A DNA stretch of 64,000 bases, taken from positions 3,100,001 to 3,164,000 of the forward strand of contig JAVFKD010000002.1 of NCBI GenBank assembly GCA_036429605.1, given 5' to 3'. This DNA is from Cladobotryum mycophilum. Lineage: Eukaryota > Ascomycota > Sordariomycetes > Hypocreales > Hypocreaceae. Within the stretch, counting starts at the first letter, position 1; every line of letters starts with the position of its first letter. The translations under genes were made by a program, and so were the position numbers. The notes under the pieces were generated by a model, which had not been told where the DNA came from, did no database searches, and saw only the letters and a program-made list of their open reading frames with translations. Positions 1 to 11,894 of the stretch are shown here, in pieces.

Positions 1-2309
1 ATTTCGATTTGAAGTTGTGGGAATAGGTGCAACTAGAGAAGTCTCTCGAGTAGTAGATGGTGGTGTGCTTTCGGCTTCCATGGGATCTTCTCTTGCGGGC
101 TGCTGGGTATCAACGCTTAGTGAAGTGTGAGCTGTTGAATGCGATATAGCTGATTGTGTCGAGAGTTTAGACATCATATCAGACTCCCGATTCGTCGATG
201 GCTGGTTAGTTGCCCGCCGGAGAGACTGTGCCAGGGCGAATGCGCCGGGGACGGGTCGACCAAATTGATCGGTATCATCATTATCAAAAATAGACTCGTC
301 GAAAGGTACCCCATCGCCTTCAGGCTCACCAGCAAGATCTTCCGCAAACGCATTCCCAAAACCATTCAGGCCATCATCAAAGTATAGATCGTCACCACCA
401 ATCGTGCGAGGTATTGTGGCTGGTGGAGCTGATGTGGTCGAGTATAGATTGATACCATCTCCAGTCTCGGTGTCCTCGGGAGAATCTGAGACATCAACGC
501 CTTGGATCCCTAATCCAGACAACCGATGCTCTAGTTCCTTGTTCAAGGATGAGTCGACCTGAGCCTCAGGCGTCCCAGGGAATCCTTGGGAATTTGGTGT
601 ATCTCTAGAAAAGGCGAAACCAATGACTTTGCCATCAGTATCTCTTGGTGTTGCCATCAAACCACTGCTCTGTGGGCTAGCCAAGGATGAGACGGGGTTG
701 GACCGCTGGAACACAAAGCCCGCAAAATTTTCTTGGTCATCGTCCGGATCGCCATCATCTCCCAGACCACCATCGTCTCCCAGATCACCATCGTCTCCCA
801 GATCACCATCATCATCTCCCGGATAGTCATCCTCGATAAACTGATCCTCGTCATCGTAGTCAGCATTGACGCCTGGAATCCTCTCTTCCAGACCATCATC
901 GTCCATCATAGCATCGTAATCGAAAGCATCCTCGTCAAAGTCATCATACAAGGAATCTCTGGGAGCATCAGCGGCGGCAGCCTTTTTATCCAACTCACGT
1001 TGGCGATGGCGTTCCTCGAGTAGCTTCTCCTGTTTGGCGGCACCAATCATATCAAAACTAAACCGAGATGAAGTGCTCTTCATATGCCTTGGTATAGACG
1101 AGAGGGAGACATTCCTAGAACGTGTAGTCCGAGTAGAGCCAGGGGTCTTTTGAATAGCATCGACATCCCTATTCTTTATTCCCGATATCTTTGAAGGTGT
1201 TGACTGTAATGACGAAAGGGCATCATCCTTTGGGGGAACTGGCGGTGCTAGCTGATCCTCGTTTTGAGGCGCCTGTTCTTTTGGCAGAGATGTTGTTCCA
1301 ATAGAGGAAATACTTGACGATTGCACAATAGGATGTGATATTGTGCTTGCAGATTCGGGTTGAGTAGGATCCGATGCATTGCTCAACTGGCGCCGCTGTC
1401 CTTCTTGGAACGGCTCCGCACTCTTGGCCTCATAGCTATACCGCGTTCTTGTCTCGGTAGCAAGATTAACTTGAGAGGTAGAGAGTGCAGCAGGCATATT
1501 GGTGGTAGGCACATTGTTTTTGCGTCTTGGGGCACTGAAATCATGAACTCTTGTACCTCTGATACGAGGATCATACGTAGGCTCCTCGACACGGCTGCTC
1601 AGGGGGTGGGGAGCTTGTTTTGAGTATTTTGATTGGCCTTCCTCCGCGCAAGAAGTGTAGACATGGGATTCTTGAGGAACGGTAGGCCCTTCCTCCCCTT
1701 CTGAGGCTCGATAGTTGTGACGCTGTTGAAGGATGGTGGGGGTTCACTGCTGATCCGTGAGCTTGAAGGACGATTGTTTGAAGCCGTAGAAGAGGGTTGT
1801 AGATTAGCCGGCGTGCTGAATGAGGATGTCGGTTTGGAACTATTGAATATTTGCGGCATAGATCTCGTCGGCAAATCGGTATTAATCGAGGTGGGCCTTG
1901 GGCGTTGAGATTTTGACTTGTCTTCGAGGTTGTCGGCCCCAGCTGTCTGTTGCGCCTCTACATCGCGGCGATAGTTTCGCAGGGCCACCCCGCCCATGAA
2001 TCCAGATTCTCTCTTGAATGGCAGCGAGCGTGGGACCTGCTGCAGTCGACTTTCCGACCGTGATGGTTTTACATTGTGTCGTTCGCTGGATTCGAAATTT
2101 ATTTCGGTTGACGTCACCCTCGCAATAGGCGGCAGCGTAGGCGGCAATGACGAGGATGCAGCGGATGAGGCATGGCCATCTAGTGGAGATACTCCGTCGG
2201 GGGTAAAAGGTGACTGCTGAGCGCTCAGAGGGGAGGGAGATGGTTGATCAGGTGCTGGCGAGGTTGGATTTGATGTCCCCTTGCGGTGGAATCGAAGGTG
2301 GGAAAGCAT
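1..2309 (-). CDS. Conserved acidic fungal protein of unknown function, 3' end off window, frameshifted
   Basis: The ATG is at 2309. The first 236 codons are rich in Ser/Pro/Thr and look disordered, ending LLARRKANQNTQNKLPTP before a TGA near 1600. Translation then continues in another frame without a stop to base 1: VEEPTYDPRIRGTRVHDFSA (about 1590-1530), a basic coiled segment EKLLEERHRQRELDKKAAAA, then a long Asp/Glu-rich tract. The frame change falls on a run of five G on the + strand (1602-1606, C5 in the coding sense); one more C would join the two halves as PTPLSSRVEEP. I see no intron that would do this. The predicted protein is about 760 residues before leaving the window. No catalytic domain or membrane segment is recognised, and function is unknown. 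An assembly indel is more likely than a true break because both halves look conserved and protein-like. Confidence 0.7.
752..823. repeat. 18-bp coding tandem repeat, about four units
   Basis: Units start near 752, 770, 788 and 806 (consensus CCATCGTCTCCCAGATCA on the + strand). They lie inside the acidic hypothetical gene and, read on the minus strand, encode a GDDGDL-type hexapeptide repeat, so the repeat keeps frame and probably varies in copy number between strains. Confidence 0.85.
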
Positions 2310-4880
2310 GCCGTGCTGTGATTTCGTAGAAGCTGCGGAAGGGAATTTCTATGTAGGGCTTGATCGAAGTCGTCGATGGGAGATGGCGAAAAGGGAAAAC
2401 TGGCGATTGGACGCGCTCATTGCTTGCAGCGCCCGCAGCTGGTCATTGTTGACTTTATCGCGACAATCCCGTATCATCAACTGAGGGGCAACAACACAAG
2501 AGGATATGCGCCGCTGTCCAAGGTAAAGATGTCGGCTGTGAGAATGCGCTTTCTTATTCCTCAACAAATGTGTCGCTCGGGCTGTTGATTCAGAGTTTTC
2601 AAGCTCGAAAAAGATCACTTGTAGTTTGACTGTTTAAAAAGAAGAAGCTCTGCACCTGTGCGAACAGTATCCATGGCTAGGCCTTTCGAAGCGACGTTGG
2701 GAGAGTGGCGCCCCGTAAATATTCCGCTTACAGGCAGGACAGGACAGTCTGCCTTGGTACCAATACCACTACCGATATTAAGCAAGCCACACGTGCGCGA
2801 TACCTTGAAATGTTGAAAGGAATGGATTTGATATTTCCAACATTTGTTCAAGTTGTCTCAGTGACAGCACAGGAGTAGTGCACAGTAACATACGTAGTGA
2901 TGGAGGGATACGGCTCTACCCTTTTTTTCCTTTCCCCATCTTTAAGATTGTATCTATACGACGATATATGACTGGTCCGTCCAACGTTTCTGTCATCGAA
3001 TCAACGTGGCTGAAGTCTAGTTCCCAACGGTTCGAATATGAGCCACGGGATCGTTGTCTGTTAGTTAAAAGGCAGATGATGGTGATGATGGTGCTATAAT
3101 TAGTTTGTTCAAGGCGAGAAGTTTGGGCTGCTAAATGCAAATGACCTTGCATTTCATTTCAATGTAGGTAGGCATAATGTCTAGTTTACCTCTTGGCATC
3201 CGACCCTGCATGGAATGCAGCAATCTTTGTGTGGCGCGTTGCCAGCAGGAAACGGCTGGTTCCGAGACACCTGCAGCGGAAAAAGAAGAGACGGCATGAG
3301 TGATTGGTATTATTATCGAAATAAACCGTTTTCGTCCTTGACGCAAGAGGAGGACAGAGTACGGAGTAGTTGAGTCTAACTGAAAACATGGGGAACCTGT
3401 TTTTGTCGCGATACCAAGGTGAACCTTGCATAAGAGATCGAAAGCGACAAGATTTGATCAGCTAGTTTTTATACTACTACAAACAAGCCGAACAATGGGT
3501 TCGTTGATGAAACCCTTCCACATTCGACTGACCCTAATAAAAAGGGTTGCGCGGTGCGGAGACTGATTACGCGTACGCTCAAGCCAGTAGCTTGCAACCA
3601 CATCCGGTGATGCACAGGGTATCTATCTCCTTATGAGGTTTCGGGCCGTCATGGATATGATAGGAGCAAGTACTCTGTAACTCATCACGCCTCACGGATA
3701 CGTAATGAGAGCTCTCCTCGGTAAATGCGCTGGACCAGGTTTCTGTCAGCACAAGTTGCATGCAAAGTTGACTGATGGATGATATTCTGATATCAGGCGT
3801 GAAATACAGTGGATGGAATCTCGTTCGCTGACATGACATGATCGAGATAGCAAAGCTTCATAGACTACTGGCGTTTCGGCTCTTTTTTAAGCCTAACGGA
3901 TAAAGAGTTTGATGTCGCGTGCCCCCTTTTGACAAGGAGTGCGAGATAAGAGTATGAGTGTGGGAGCGTATACGTAGTGTAGAGATGAGAAAATCTATAG
4001 AGTGCTACTACAGAGTGTTTGGGGGCACAGATGAGGATGAAGTGTGCCCGAGTACCTTTCATCTCAAAGATGCGCAGGAACCTCAGCCACGGCTACCCAA
4101 TTTGTTCATTACTTTCGCCTCTCTATCGTGGCAACCTCAACGTCAAACTTTCAAACTTCATTGTGCATCGCCATGTCTCGGATACGACTACTCAAGACAA
4201 CAATCTTCAGCTTCATCAACAGCAATGTTTCTTTAATTAGAGATTGTTGATGCTTCGCTCCCTCTTTCGCAGTCAAAATGCGACACCAAGACCCTGTTCC
4301 GGCAAAGAAAAGCCGGTAGCCCTGCCAAAGGACGCGCAACTTCACTCTCAGCTTCCCCCATTTGCAAGCGGCAGCCATTTTGATTCGCACGTCCATGGGG
4401 TCAAGGCTTCGCTAGTCATGCATGGTTAGCCAACTTACGTGTGCCGTGAGCCGTGAGCCGGCTTGCTTTGCTTTGATGGTGCTGGTGTTGGTGCTGGTGC
4501 TGGTGCTGGTGCTGTAACATCCTCCAAAGTCTTTATCAGCAGGGGATAAAACTTGGGGAATTGCCCCAGAGTCTTTTTTCTCCCACGGCTACGCACGCAT
4601 ACAAGTATATCCTCGCTTCAAGTCCGGTCGATCATTTTATTTCCCGCCCTTGACTGTCATTCATTTTCATCTCATCCCATCCTTCTTTGTTCGGAGTACA
4701 AGTTATTTACTGCCCTGTTACTTGCTTGCTTTGTTTGGTGGATCTTAATATCCTTCCGTATCCTCAGGGCGACACCTGCTAAGCCACATCTGTTCTGTGG
4801 CTCCGTCTTTTAAGAAACTTGATTCCGTTTCTACTTTTCAGACTCGACTTGGCTTAAAAACCACTTTTTTTTTGATCGAC
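2310..4880. other. Intergenic, 2.6 kb
   Basis: No supportable gene; the open frames are short and lack domains. It holds a TACGGAGTA copy at 3360-3368, a short GATGGT-type repeat near 3072, the GGTGCT microsatellite at 4478-4514, and a C/T-rich stretch near 4620-4700, a few hundred bases upstream of the next gene, that probably lies in its promoter or leader. Confidence 0.6.
4478..4514. repeat. GGTGCT microsatellite
   Basis: About six near-perfect copies of GGTGCT with one GGTGTT unit, in the intergenic region about 370 bp upstream of the SGNH-like gene. Confidence 0.9.
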
Positions 4881-6418
4881 ATGATCAATCCTCTGCGGTT
4901 CACGACCAAAAAGCCCGACTATAACATCCTCCACGATGGATCTTCGAAATGGGGCTCCTGGGCGAAAGCAGTGTTAGTCGTGTGCTCTCATCGGATGTGG
5001 CGGGGCGGGCCCCGTTCACTGCTGCAGATCAGCGCCGTCACTCTTAGCCTTCTCATCCTCTTCTATCTGGTACCGTCACTCCTTGGTGATGACTACCAGA
5101 CTCTCCTGAGCTGGTCCAATGGCCAACCACCCAGTTCCAACGACTTGAGAATTGTCGTATTTGGCTCTCAGGACCTGTTAGGGAGCGCTCGTGACAATGT
5201 ACACTCGAGAGCCACTTGGCCTGAGCATCTATGCAAGGAGGTAAGGGAAAGGAGACGGGCACCCCACTGCTCACACATACTAACAGCCCTCAGCTCAAAT
5301 GCTCTTCGATCGTCTCATTCGTCCCCCCGGTCGACTCGCAGCCTGGCTTGACATCCAATATCTTATACAAGGATGAAATTGAGGCGCTAAAACAGCTCAA
5401 CAAGCACGCAAACATAACTGCCGTTCCCGCCAGCGACAAATTCTATGTCGTCGAAAAATACCCGGTGCCCGAGACGCCCGATTTGGAGGCACAGATTCAG
5501 CAGTTTCTTTCTATGCCCCCTCCTCAGAAAGCACCTCGCGAGACGCTCTGGGTGTTTACATTCGGCACATGGGACATTTGGAACTTGGCCTCCCTATCTC
5601 GCCCAACAGGCGAAAGCATTATTGATGCCTCTGTCAATATTCTCTTTGAGCAGATCGAATTGCTCTACCGGAAGTCGTTGAATCCGAAATCGATTGCCTA
5701 TTCCGATTTTTGGTCATCTGTTTCCAATGATGACGTCGATACGTTGACCCACCCCGATGATACCAAAGGGTTGGACGCGCGAAAGTTGGAGAGCTTCCGA
5801 GTTGTAATTCCAGAGATTCTCGACATCACTCTTGCGCCTGGCTGGCAGAAGCGACCCCTTCCATCGATGCCATACACACGAGGTGTGGAGTTGCGCAATG
5901 CAGCTCATCTGACTGAGCGGTGGAATACAAAAGCTTCTGACCTTTTGGAAGATTGGAGGAGAAAGAAGAATGCGAAGCCTGATAAGATCGAGGAAGAGGG
6001 TATTGACGTAGTTAACAATGGCTCTTCACCAGGGGCTTTACGACGCGACCAGCAGAAACAAGACGTGGATGATAAACGTATTGTTTATGCTCCTTATCCG
6101 ATCAGAGTTGGGTTACATGCGACTTTCGCCGGGAACATCATATCTACAATGACGGAGGAGGAGCTGCAGCGGTCAAGCCTAAAGGACGGTAGAGGGCGAG
6201 GGTCTCTACCCCTCAGTGACCCAATGCGATTCCGCGACGTCTGGACCCCTTGTGTGACAGGCAGCGGGCGCAGAAGTGTTGAGATGAACCACACCAGCAT
6301 GGGATGCGAAGCTCCCGGTGATCATTTGTTTTATGATGATTTTACTCTTGGCGAAAGAGCCTCTGAGCAGCTTGCTAAGAAGGCTGTAGAGTACATGCAC
6401 GACCAAGGAGTTATGTGA
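4881..6418 (+). CDS. Membrane-anchored SGNH/GDSL-hydrolase-like protein
   Basis: Two exons, 4881-5240 and 5294-6418, give 494 residues. The 53-nt intron starts GTAAGG and ends CCTCAG with TACTAAC just upstream of the acceptor, and keeps frame (120 codons before it). ATG 4881 follows a T-rich leader; the frame is open further upstream but without an ATG. Residues about 47-68 form one hydrophobic segment, suggesting a type II membrane protein with the bulk on the lumenal or outer side. The fold assignment rests on RIVVFGSQD near residue 91 (block I position), TFGTWDIWN near 207-216 (resembling the GxND block III) and a C-terminal PGDHLFYDD (block V-like). Block I lacks the usual GDS, so activity is not assured. 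Substrate is unknown. Confidence 0.7.
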
Positions 6419-7067
6419 GATAACATACGGAGTACTTGGGACGGACTACACGTTGTATGATGGACATTTGGATTGGATGGAATAGCATGCATGCATATGG
6501 GTCGGCGAAAGGCGTTTTGATTACAATTAACAAAGGTGCATATTCATGGGCATGGCTGTGGGCTATAAACCTACAGAACGCATGGGATACTGGAGGTAGA
6601 GGAAGCGCATATACATACTTGTATAAGATCAAGAGTATAAATTGCGCTATAAAATTATCTGAATATATTCAACACGGCGATTTACATCGCTGGCTGCTAA
6701 TATGAACATCATTCGTCTCCATGTAGAGTGTACCCGACATTGTTGAGTCTCGTTACTATGTATGCAATTCCTTGTCACCAGCATTGATTAAGAATGAACT
6801 TTATATAGGTTGGTCACTTCTTTAGCTGCTGTAAGAGTCTTATTACTAACATGATATATCTCTCCTCGATTCAATCGTACACCCCTATTCTCCCAGAAAA
6901 GAAACCAAGAAAGCAAACTTCATACTCTGATACACTCCCTCATCTACATCTCGAACCCAAGCCATGACTCACCCGTACAAAAATGACAGTAGTAATACAC
7001 ATATACATATAAGAGAGAGAGAGAGAAACATTGAATCCAAACTCAGCACAAAAAAAGAAAATCTCAT
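6419..7067. other. Intergenic between convergent genes
   Basis: About 650 bp separating the 3' ends of two convergent genes. It carries TACGGAGTA at 6426-6434 just after the stop of the upstream gene and a GA dinucleotide run near 7011-7026. No gene seen. Confidence 0.6.
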
Positions 7068-8420
7068 TTAGGAATAGCTCCTGACTGTATCCTTCACGAT
7101 GGCCAAACACTCTCTCGGATCCTCGAATACGTACCAGGCATCCCGGGGGATACCCTTGAAGGCTCTCTCGAATCTCTTGGGTTCGTTCTTCTCTTCGAGG
7201 CCGACGGCCGCGGAGTCGATGACTTTGCGGATGAGAATGAGTTTGATCCAACCCGGTTTGGTGCGATATCTATTGGATTTACATAGTTAGTAATGGCGCC
7301 GGGGGTAGCCAAACAGGAGAGTCAAAGAACTCACATTTCACCGTAAGCTTCTGGGTCTGATTGCGTAGAGTCGCCAACGACAATCAGCTTCCTCTTGGGC
7401 AGCCAGGAATTAATCTTATGCATGCGATCCACCTTGTACTCCTCCGTCCCCATCGTCAGCGCCGAGAGAAGTCCCGATACGGTCTTCCAGCTCGAATCTC
7501 TCAGGATGAGCGTGCCGGGCGGGTAAAATTCGTCCCGGAACGTTTTGAGGAAGGGGTAGAGGTTGTAAGGGGAGGCGGAGAGGTAGAACCATGGCGTATC
7601 CGTGGGCAAAAAGGACTTGATATCGGAGTAGAGCTCGGGCATGCCGGCTACGGGGGCGGGATCATTGGCAAATGTTTCCCTTAGGATGCCAGCCGGATCA
7701 CTTGTAGTGGTGATTTTGATTGTATCATCAATATCTAGGAATAGGTTAGTTGGAAGTGTATATGTGAAGGAGGGGGGACGACTTTGTCCTACCAGAAATG
7801 ATGCCCCATCCCTCGGGTCCAGCAAAGTAGGTATTCATAGTCAAGATGCCCTCGACTCCATTTGCGACTTGAGCAGTCGTCTTAACAAAAGATCCTTTGT
7901 GTTGTCGTGAAAGCCTGAGAACGTTGGTCGCAATACCATTCATGCCCGTCGGGCCAATTTTCAAAGAATCACCATCTTGAACCGCCGTGACAGTCCTCGC
8001 CGCTCGAATATCCCAAGTAAAAGGCAGCAGCCTCTCCTCAACGGTGTCGCGCTCCTCCGCATCGTCTGCCAGGCCAATCTTCTCGGCCACGCTGGCAACA
8101 ATGTCGACGACCCTGCACTTGGCCTCGTCCTCGAACACAGCCGCTACAAACTCGGCCTGCCAGGGCCCAAGTCGTGAGGGTTTATAGGCCGTGTTGTCGA
8201 AGAGCCAGACCACATCGCCCCTGGTGATTGCTTTACCAAAGGGGTACAGATTGGTGATGCGGTTGAACAGTCCTCCGAGAGAGAGCGGAGCTACCTGCGG
8301 TATCTTGGGATCCTTGAGGGCGGCCTCGACCTCGTCAAACTTTCTCTCCTTTCTCGTTCGTCTCTGCATTTCGTCTGCGATTTGCGAGGGAATAAAATCT
8401 GAATCAGAGGAAGAATCCAT
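7068..8420 (-). CDS. APP1-family phosphatidate phosphatase (DUF2183)
   Basis: Three exons: 8420-7793, 7734-7335 and 7269-7068, encoding 409 residues. Both introns have fungal signals (GTAGGA..CCTAG with CTAAC; GTGAGT..ATAG with ACTAAC) and leave the frame intact. The first in-frame ATG is 8420 (MDSSSDSD). The catalytic HAD-type motif DIDDTIK spans the first splice junction at about residue 210, followed by YLSASPYNLYPF and IVVGDSTQSDPEAYGEIY, the hallmark blocks of the APP1 catalytic domain. Family members dephosphorylate phosphatidate to diacylglycerol and in yeast act at cortical actin patches. No signal peptide is visible. It is convergent with the SGNH-like gene. Confidence 0.88.
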
Positions 8421-9806
8421 CTTGAAAATCAAATTTCCAGTCGGATTTCTCTTATTATTATTATTTTACAGACGATCAGACAAAAAGGGAAATTCAGTTG
8501 CCTCTATTGGGTGTCTTGGAGGGGGTTGAGAGTCAGCGGGGCATACACATATGAGATCTCGTGCTCTCCCTATGGATTTTTTATGAATCATAAGGCGTCT
8601 TGATGCTCCTTTTTTAAGTTCAAGGCTCACAAGGAGGGAACTGATTGCTTACGGCTCTGTAGCATTAGAGAGAAGGCACCGGCTAGATGTGAAGATCGAG
8701 GGGCGCAAGAGCTAAACTGGGGATGCACACTCGTGATCATCGGGCACTGGGCACCAGGCAGAGCCAATATAGCGTGACACCATTATGACGGAGTTGGATA
8801 GGATCGAGCAGGACATGGATGGGATCAGCTCCGGGTGTCCAATTATTTCATAATTAATGTTCTACTTGTAGTGTCTGATGTCAAGGGGCTGAGTATCATG
8901 GTGGACAACCAACTGAAGACAGGATCTGGTTTCTCTTATTTCTCTCAGTTTCTTATTGGCCTGCATCTCTCTCCTTCCTATTTAGTCATTTTGCCATCTA
9001 TTCTTTATAGACAGGCTGTTATCTATTCCCATTATTTGGATTAATATCGGTGGTGCTATTTGTCATCGCCATAACTGCCTACCCTGGCATGAATTCTGAT
9101 CCGGTGTCCCCCATTCTCATGCGGGATGCCTCTGGGCGTAACAAGGCGACTCACTTGCACAAAGGGGGAGGAGGATGATTCGCCCTGAAGAAGAGATCTG
9201 GCAGCACGCCAAGCTCAGCGCTAAATCATTCTGCAGCATCCAAGTCCGATAAAGTTGTAAGCTAATAAATGCACCAGCCTTACGTGCAGGAGATGATGAT
9301 CTATTGAGTCTCTTCCTGGGCGGGCTTGGCCATTTGTCGCGTGGCATTTGTGCTGGGGTCAGGTGCATGCATCGCTGTGTCATGGCCATGCTAACATCAT
9401 TCAGCGGGTGGTTGTGCCTGAAAATGCGGGGGTGATCCGCTGGTTCGTATGAAGATCAAGACAATCATCATGGCTGAGTCTTCAACCGGGCATTCTGATG
9501 TCTATTCTTAGGCTCACGTCTTCCATTTGACCAATAGAATATCTATAAGGACCAAACTGAGTTGTAAAATAAGCATAAAGATGAACTTATGCAAGTCACA
9601 TCCTTTCAGAATCCCTCTGTGTTGTGAGATTGTCATCAGTTCCGGTGTGAGCCCTCCTCAGAACGATGAGACATTGTAATGAATTATTCAACGCTAAACC
9701 ACTTTTATCAACATGTCAACGAGCCAAGCTGGCATCATTCAACTTTTCCCAGACATTCAGTAGAGACTACATCTTCATCCCTATTGTCCAAATCACTGTG
9801 TGGCGG
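8421..9806. other. Intergenic, 1.4 kb
   Basis: It contains the promoter of the APP1-like gene (right side of that gene) and the 3' flank of ARG4. Reading frames here are short and unconvincing. No RNA gene or repeat of note. Confidence 0.55.
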
Positions 9807-11279
9807 TTACAGCATCTCCTTGAGAACCTTAATTTGCTCCAATACAGACGACTTGCTGGTGCCACCCTTGGCAGATCGCCTCTCTACACTTGTCTCGTAG
9901 TCGAATGCCTCCGCGATGTCCTCCTCAAATCGTTGGTCAATTTCCTTGAGCTGTTCAAATGAAAGTTGATTCATCGGAATACCAGTCTCCTCAGACTTGG
10001 CTACACATCGGCCAGAGATGTGATGTGTCTCTCGAAATGGAACCCCCTTTCGGACAAGATAGTCGGCGACATCAGTGGCCAGCATAAAGGGGTCCAGGGA
10101 AGCCTTCATTTTTTCGGGGACTGTCTGTAGTGTTGAGAGAACACCGTTGGCTATCTGAATGCTGTCGGAAACAGTCTTGACATGATCTAGCATTGGCTCA
10201 ACGCTCTCCTGGAGATCCTTATTATATGTGCTGGGAAGACCCTTTTGAGTCATCATGAGGCCGGCCATGTGTCCAAAGGCCCGGCCACTCTTGCCTCGCA
10301 GCAGCTCCAAACTATCAGGGTTCTTCTTCTGGGGCATCAGAGAGCTGCCAGTGGAGTAAGCATCTGCAAGTCGGACAAAACCAAACTCTGCTGTCGAGTA
10401 GATGATGAGATCCTCGGCCCAACGAGAGATGTGCTGCATGAACATGGCGCCCCATTGGAGTGTCTCAGAGACAAAGTCTCGATCGGAAACACCGCCCATC
10501 GAGTTCCATAGCTGACCTTCGAAGCCGAGCTCCTTGGCCATCATTTCTCGATCAATGCCAAAGGGGTTTCCGGCGAGAGCGCCACATCCAAGAGGGTTCC
10601 TGTTGACGCGCTTGATTGTTTCCCTGAGCCTTTCTAGGTCACTTGCAAACGCAAATCCATATGAAAGCATCCAGTGGCTCCATCGAATGGGCTGAGCGCG
10701 CTGGAGATGAGTATATCCCGGCATAACATAGTCAATCTCCTGCTCGGCTCGGGCAGCAATGACATTGAGGAAGTTGACAAGGTGCTCCTCAATCAATCGA
10801 AGCTCATCACGGAGCCACATGCGCATGTCGCACACAACCTGCTCATTTCGACTGCGACCTGTGTGAAGTTTGCCGGCAACATTCTTGCCAATGATTTCGC
10901 CAAGCCTTCTTTCGTTTGCAGTATGAATATCTTCGTCGACGGCGGGAATAATCTGGAAGCTATCCGTCTCCCACTCCTTTTGAACCTCGAGAAGGCCCTG
11001 TTCAATCTGCTCAAACTCTTCCTGAGTGATGATGCCGGCCTTGGCGTTGGCCCTGGCAAAGGCAATGCTGCCGAGAATATCTTGTTTATAGAGAATTCTA
11101 TCGAAGTAGATGCTCTCGTTGTATTTGACCATCAAGGGGTCCAGGCCACCTATATTACGTGATTTGGTTAGTCTTCAGCGTCGCAGTGGACTGGACAAGA
11201 TGGTAGGAAGCCAAGTAGACCAACCTGTGAATCGCCCACCCCAAAGCATGGCGCCACCTGGTTTCGAGCTTGAGGCCAT
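9807..11279 (-). CDS. ARG4: Argininosuccinate lyase
   Basis: Two exons, 11279-11225 and 11149-9807, give 465 residues, the normal length for fungal ASL. The short first exon encodes MASSSKPGGAMLWGGRFT and is joined through a 75-nt intron (GTTGGT..TATAG). The family signature GSSLMPQKKNPD lies near residues 286-297; GYTHLQRAQP carries the conserved catalytic-region His near 166, and TGRSRNEQ the substrate-binding loop. The enzyme cleaves argininosuccinate to arginine and fumarate, the last step of arginine synthesis, in the cytosol. It is divergently transcribed from ADE5,7 across a 615-bp shared promoter that carries TGACTC sites, so general amino acid control is likely. Confidence 0.96.
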
Positions 11280-11894
11280 TTTGTCTATCAATTTAACAAA
11301 CTTGGAGAGTATTTGCAAGATTCAATCCGGAGATGCAGAAGTACGAGGTAGCACAAGAACGAGGGCCTGGAGAATGGAAAAACTGCTGCTGCTCTCTTAT
11401 TGTTGTTGCCGTGATGTCAACGCAGCGGCAGTTGGAGGGGTGACTCTGCTGAAGTGGGGGCCACTGAAACCTCCAGCTCCGATCGGTCAAACCTCAAGAC
11501 TCACTCTCAACAAAAAAGGGACTTTGAGCAGAGAATTGTCTATGCAAGCAACTTTCTTACTGGTCAATGCTCTCAATTAGCGGCTAACAGATACGCAGAA
11601 CAACGTCACACAGATCCGTTATCGTTCAAGCCTCTGTTTTTTACTGCCCCGCCTTCGTCTTTTTCACCCCACCTTCGAGTCGAGGGGGAAGTCGCAACTA
11701 AAGAAAAAATTATTTTGACAGAGCAAGAAGCGCCAGAAATTTGATTGGTCGAACCCTGTTCATTAAGAGACCAGAGGAGGTTTCGAGTCACAATAAAATT
11801 TCTCGAACGGCGACTTCACAGACCTCATACAGTCAAGACAAAGGAAGGATTCACACGAGGTCATCTCAATTTGACCCCGCCAAAGGTATACGAA
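11280..11894. promoter_or_regulatory. Bidirectional ARG4 / ADE5,7 promoter
   Basis: The 615 bp between the two start codons holds two exact copies of the hexamer bound by Gcn4/CPC1-type bZIP factors and by the Bas1 Myb factor in yeast: TGACTC at 11441-11446 and its complement GAGTCA at 11785-11790. An inverted CCAAT box (ATTGG) is near 11741-11745. That these sites act here is inferred from yeast and Neurospora knowledge. The frame upstream of the ADE5,7 ATG stays open but has no supporting features. Confidence 0.5.
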
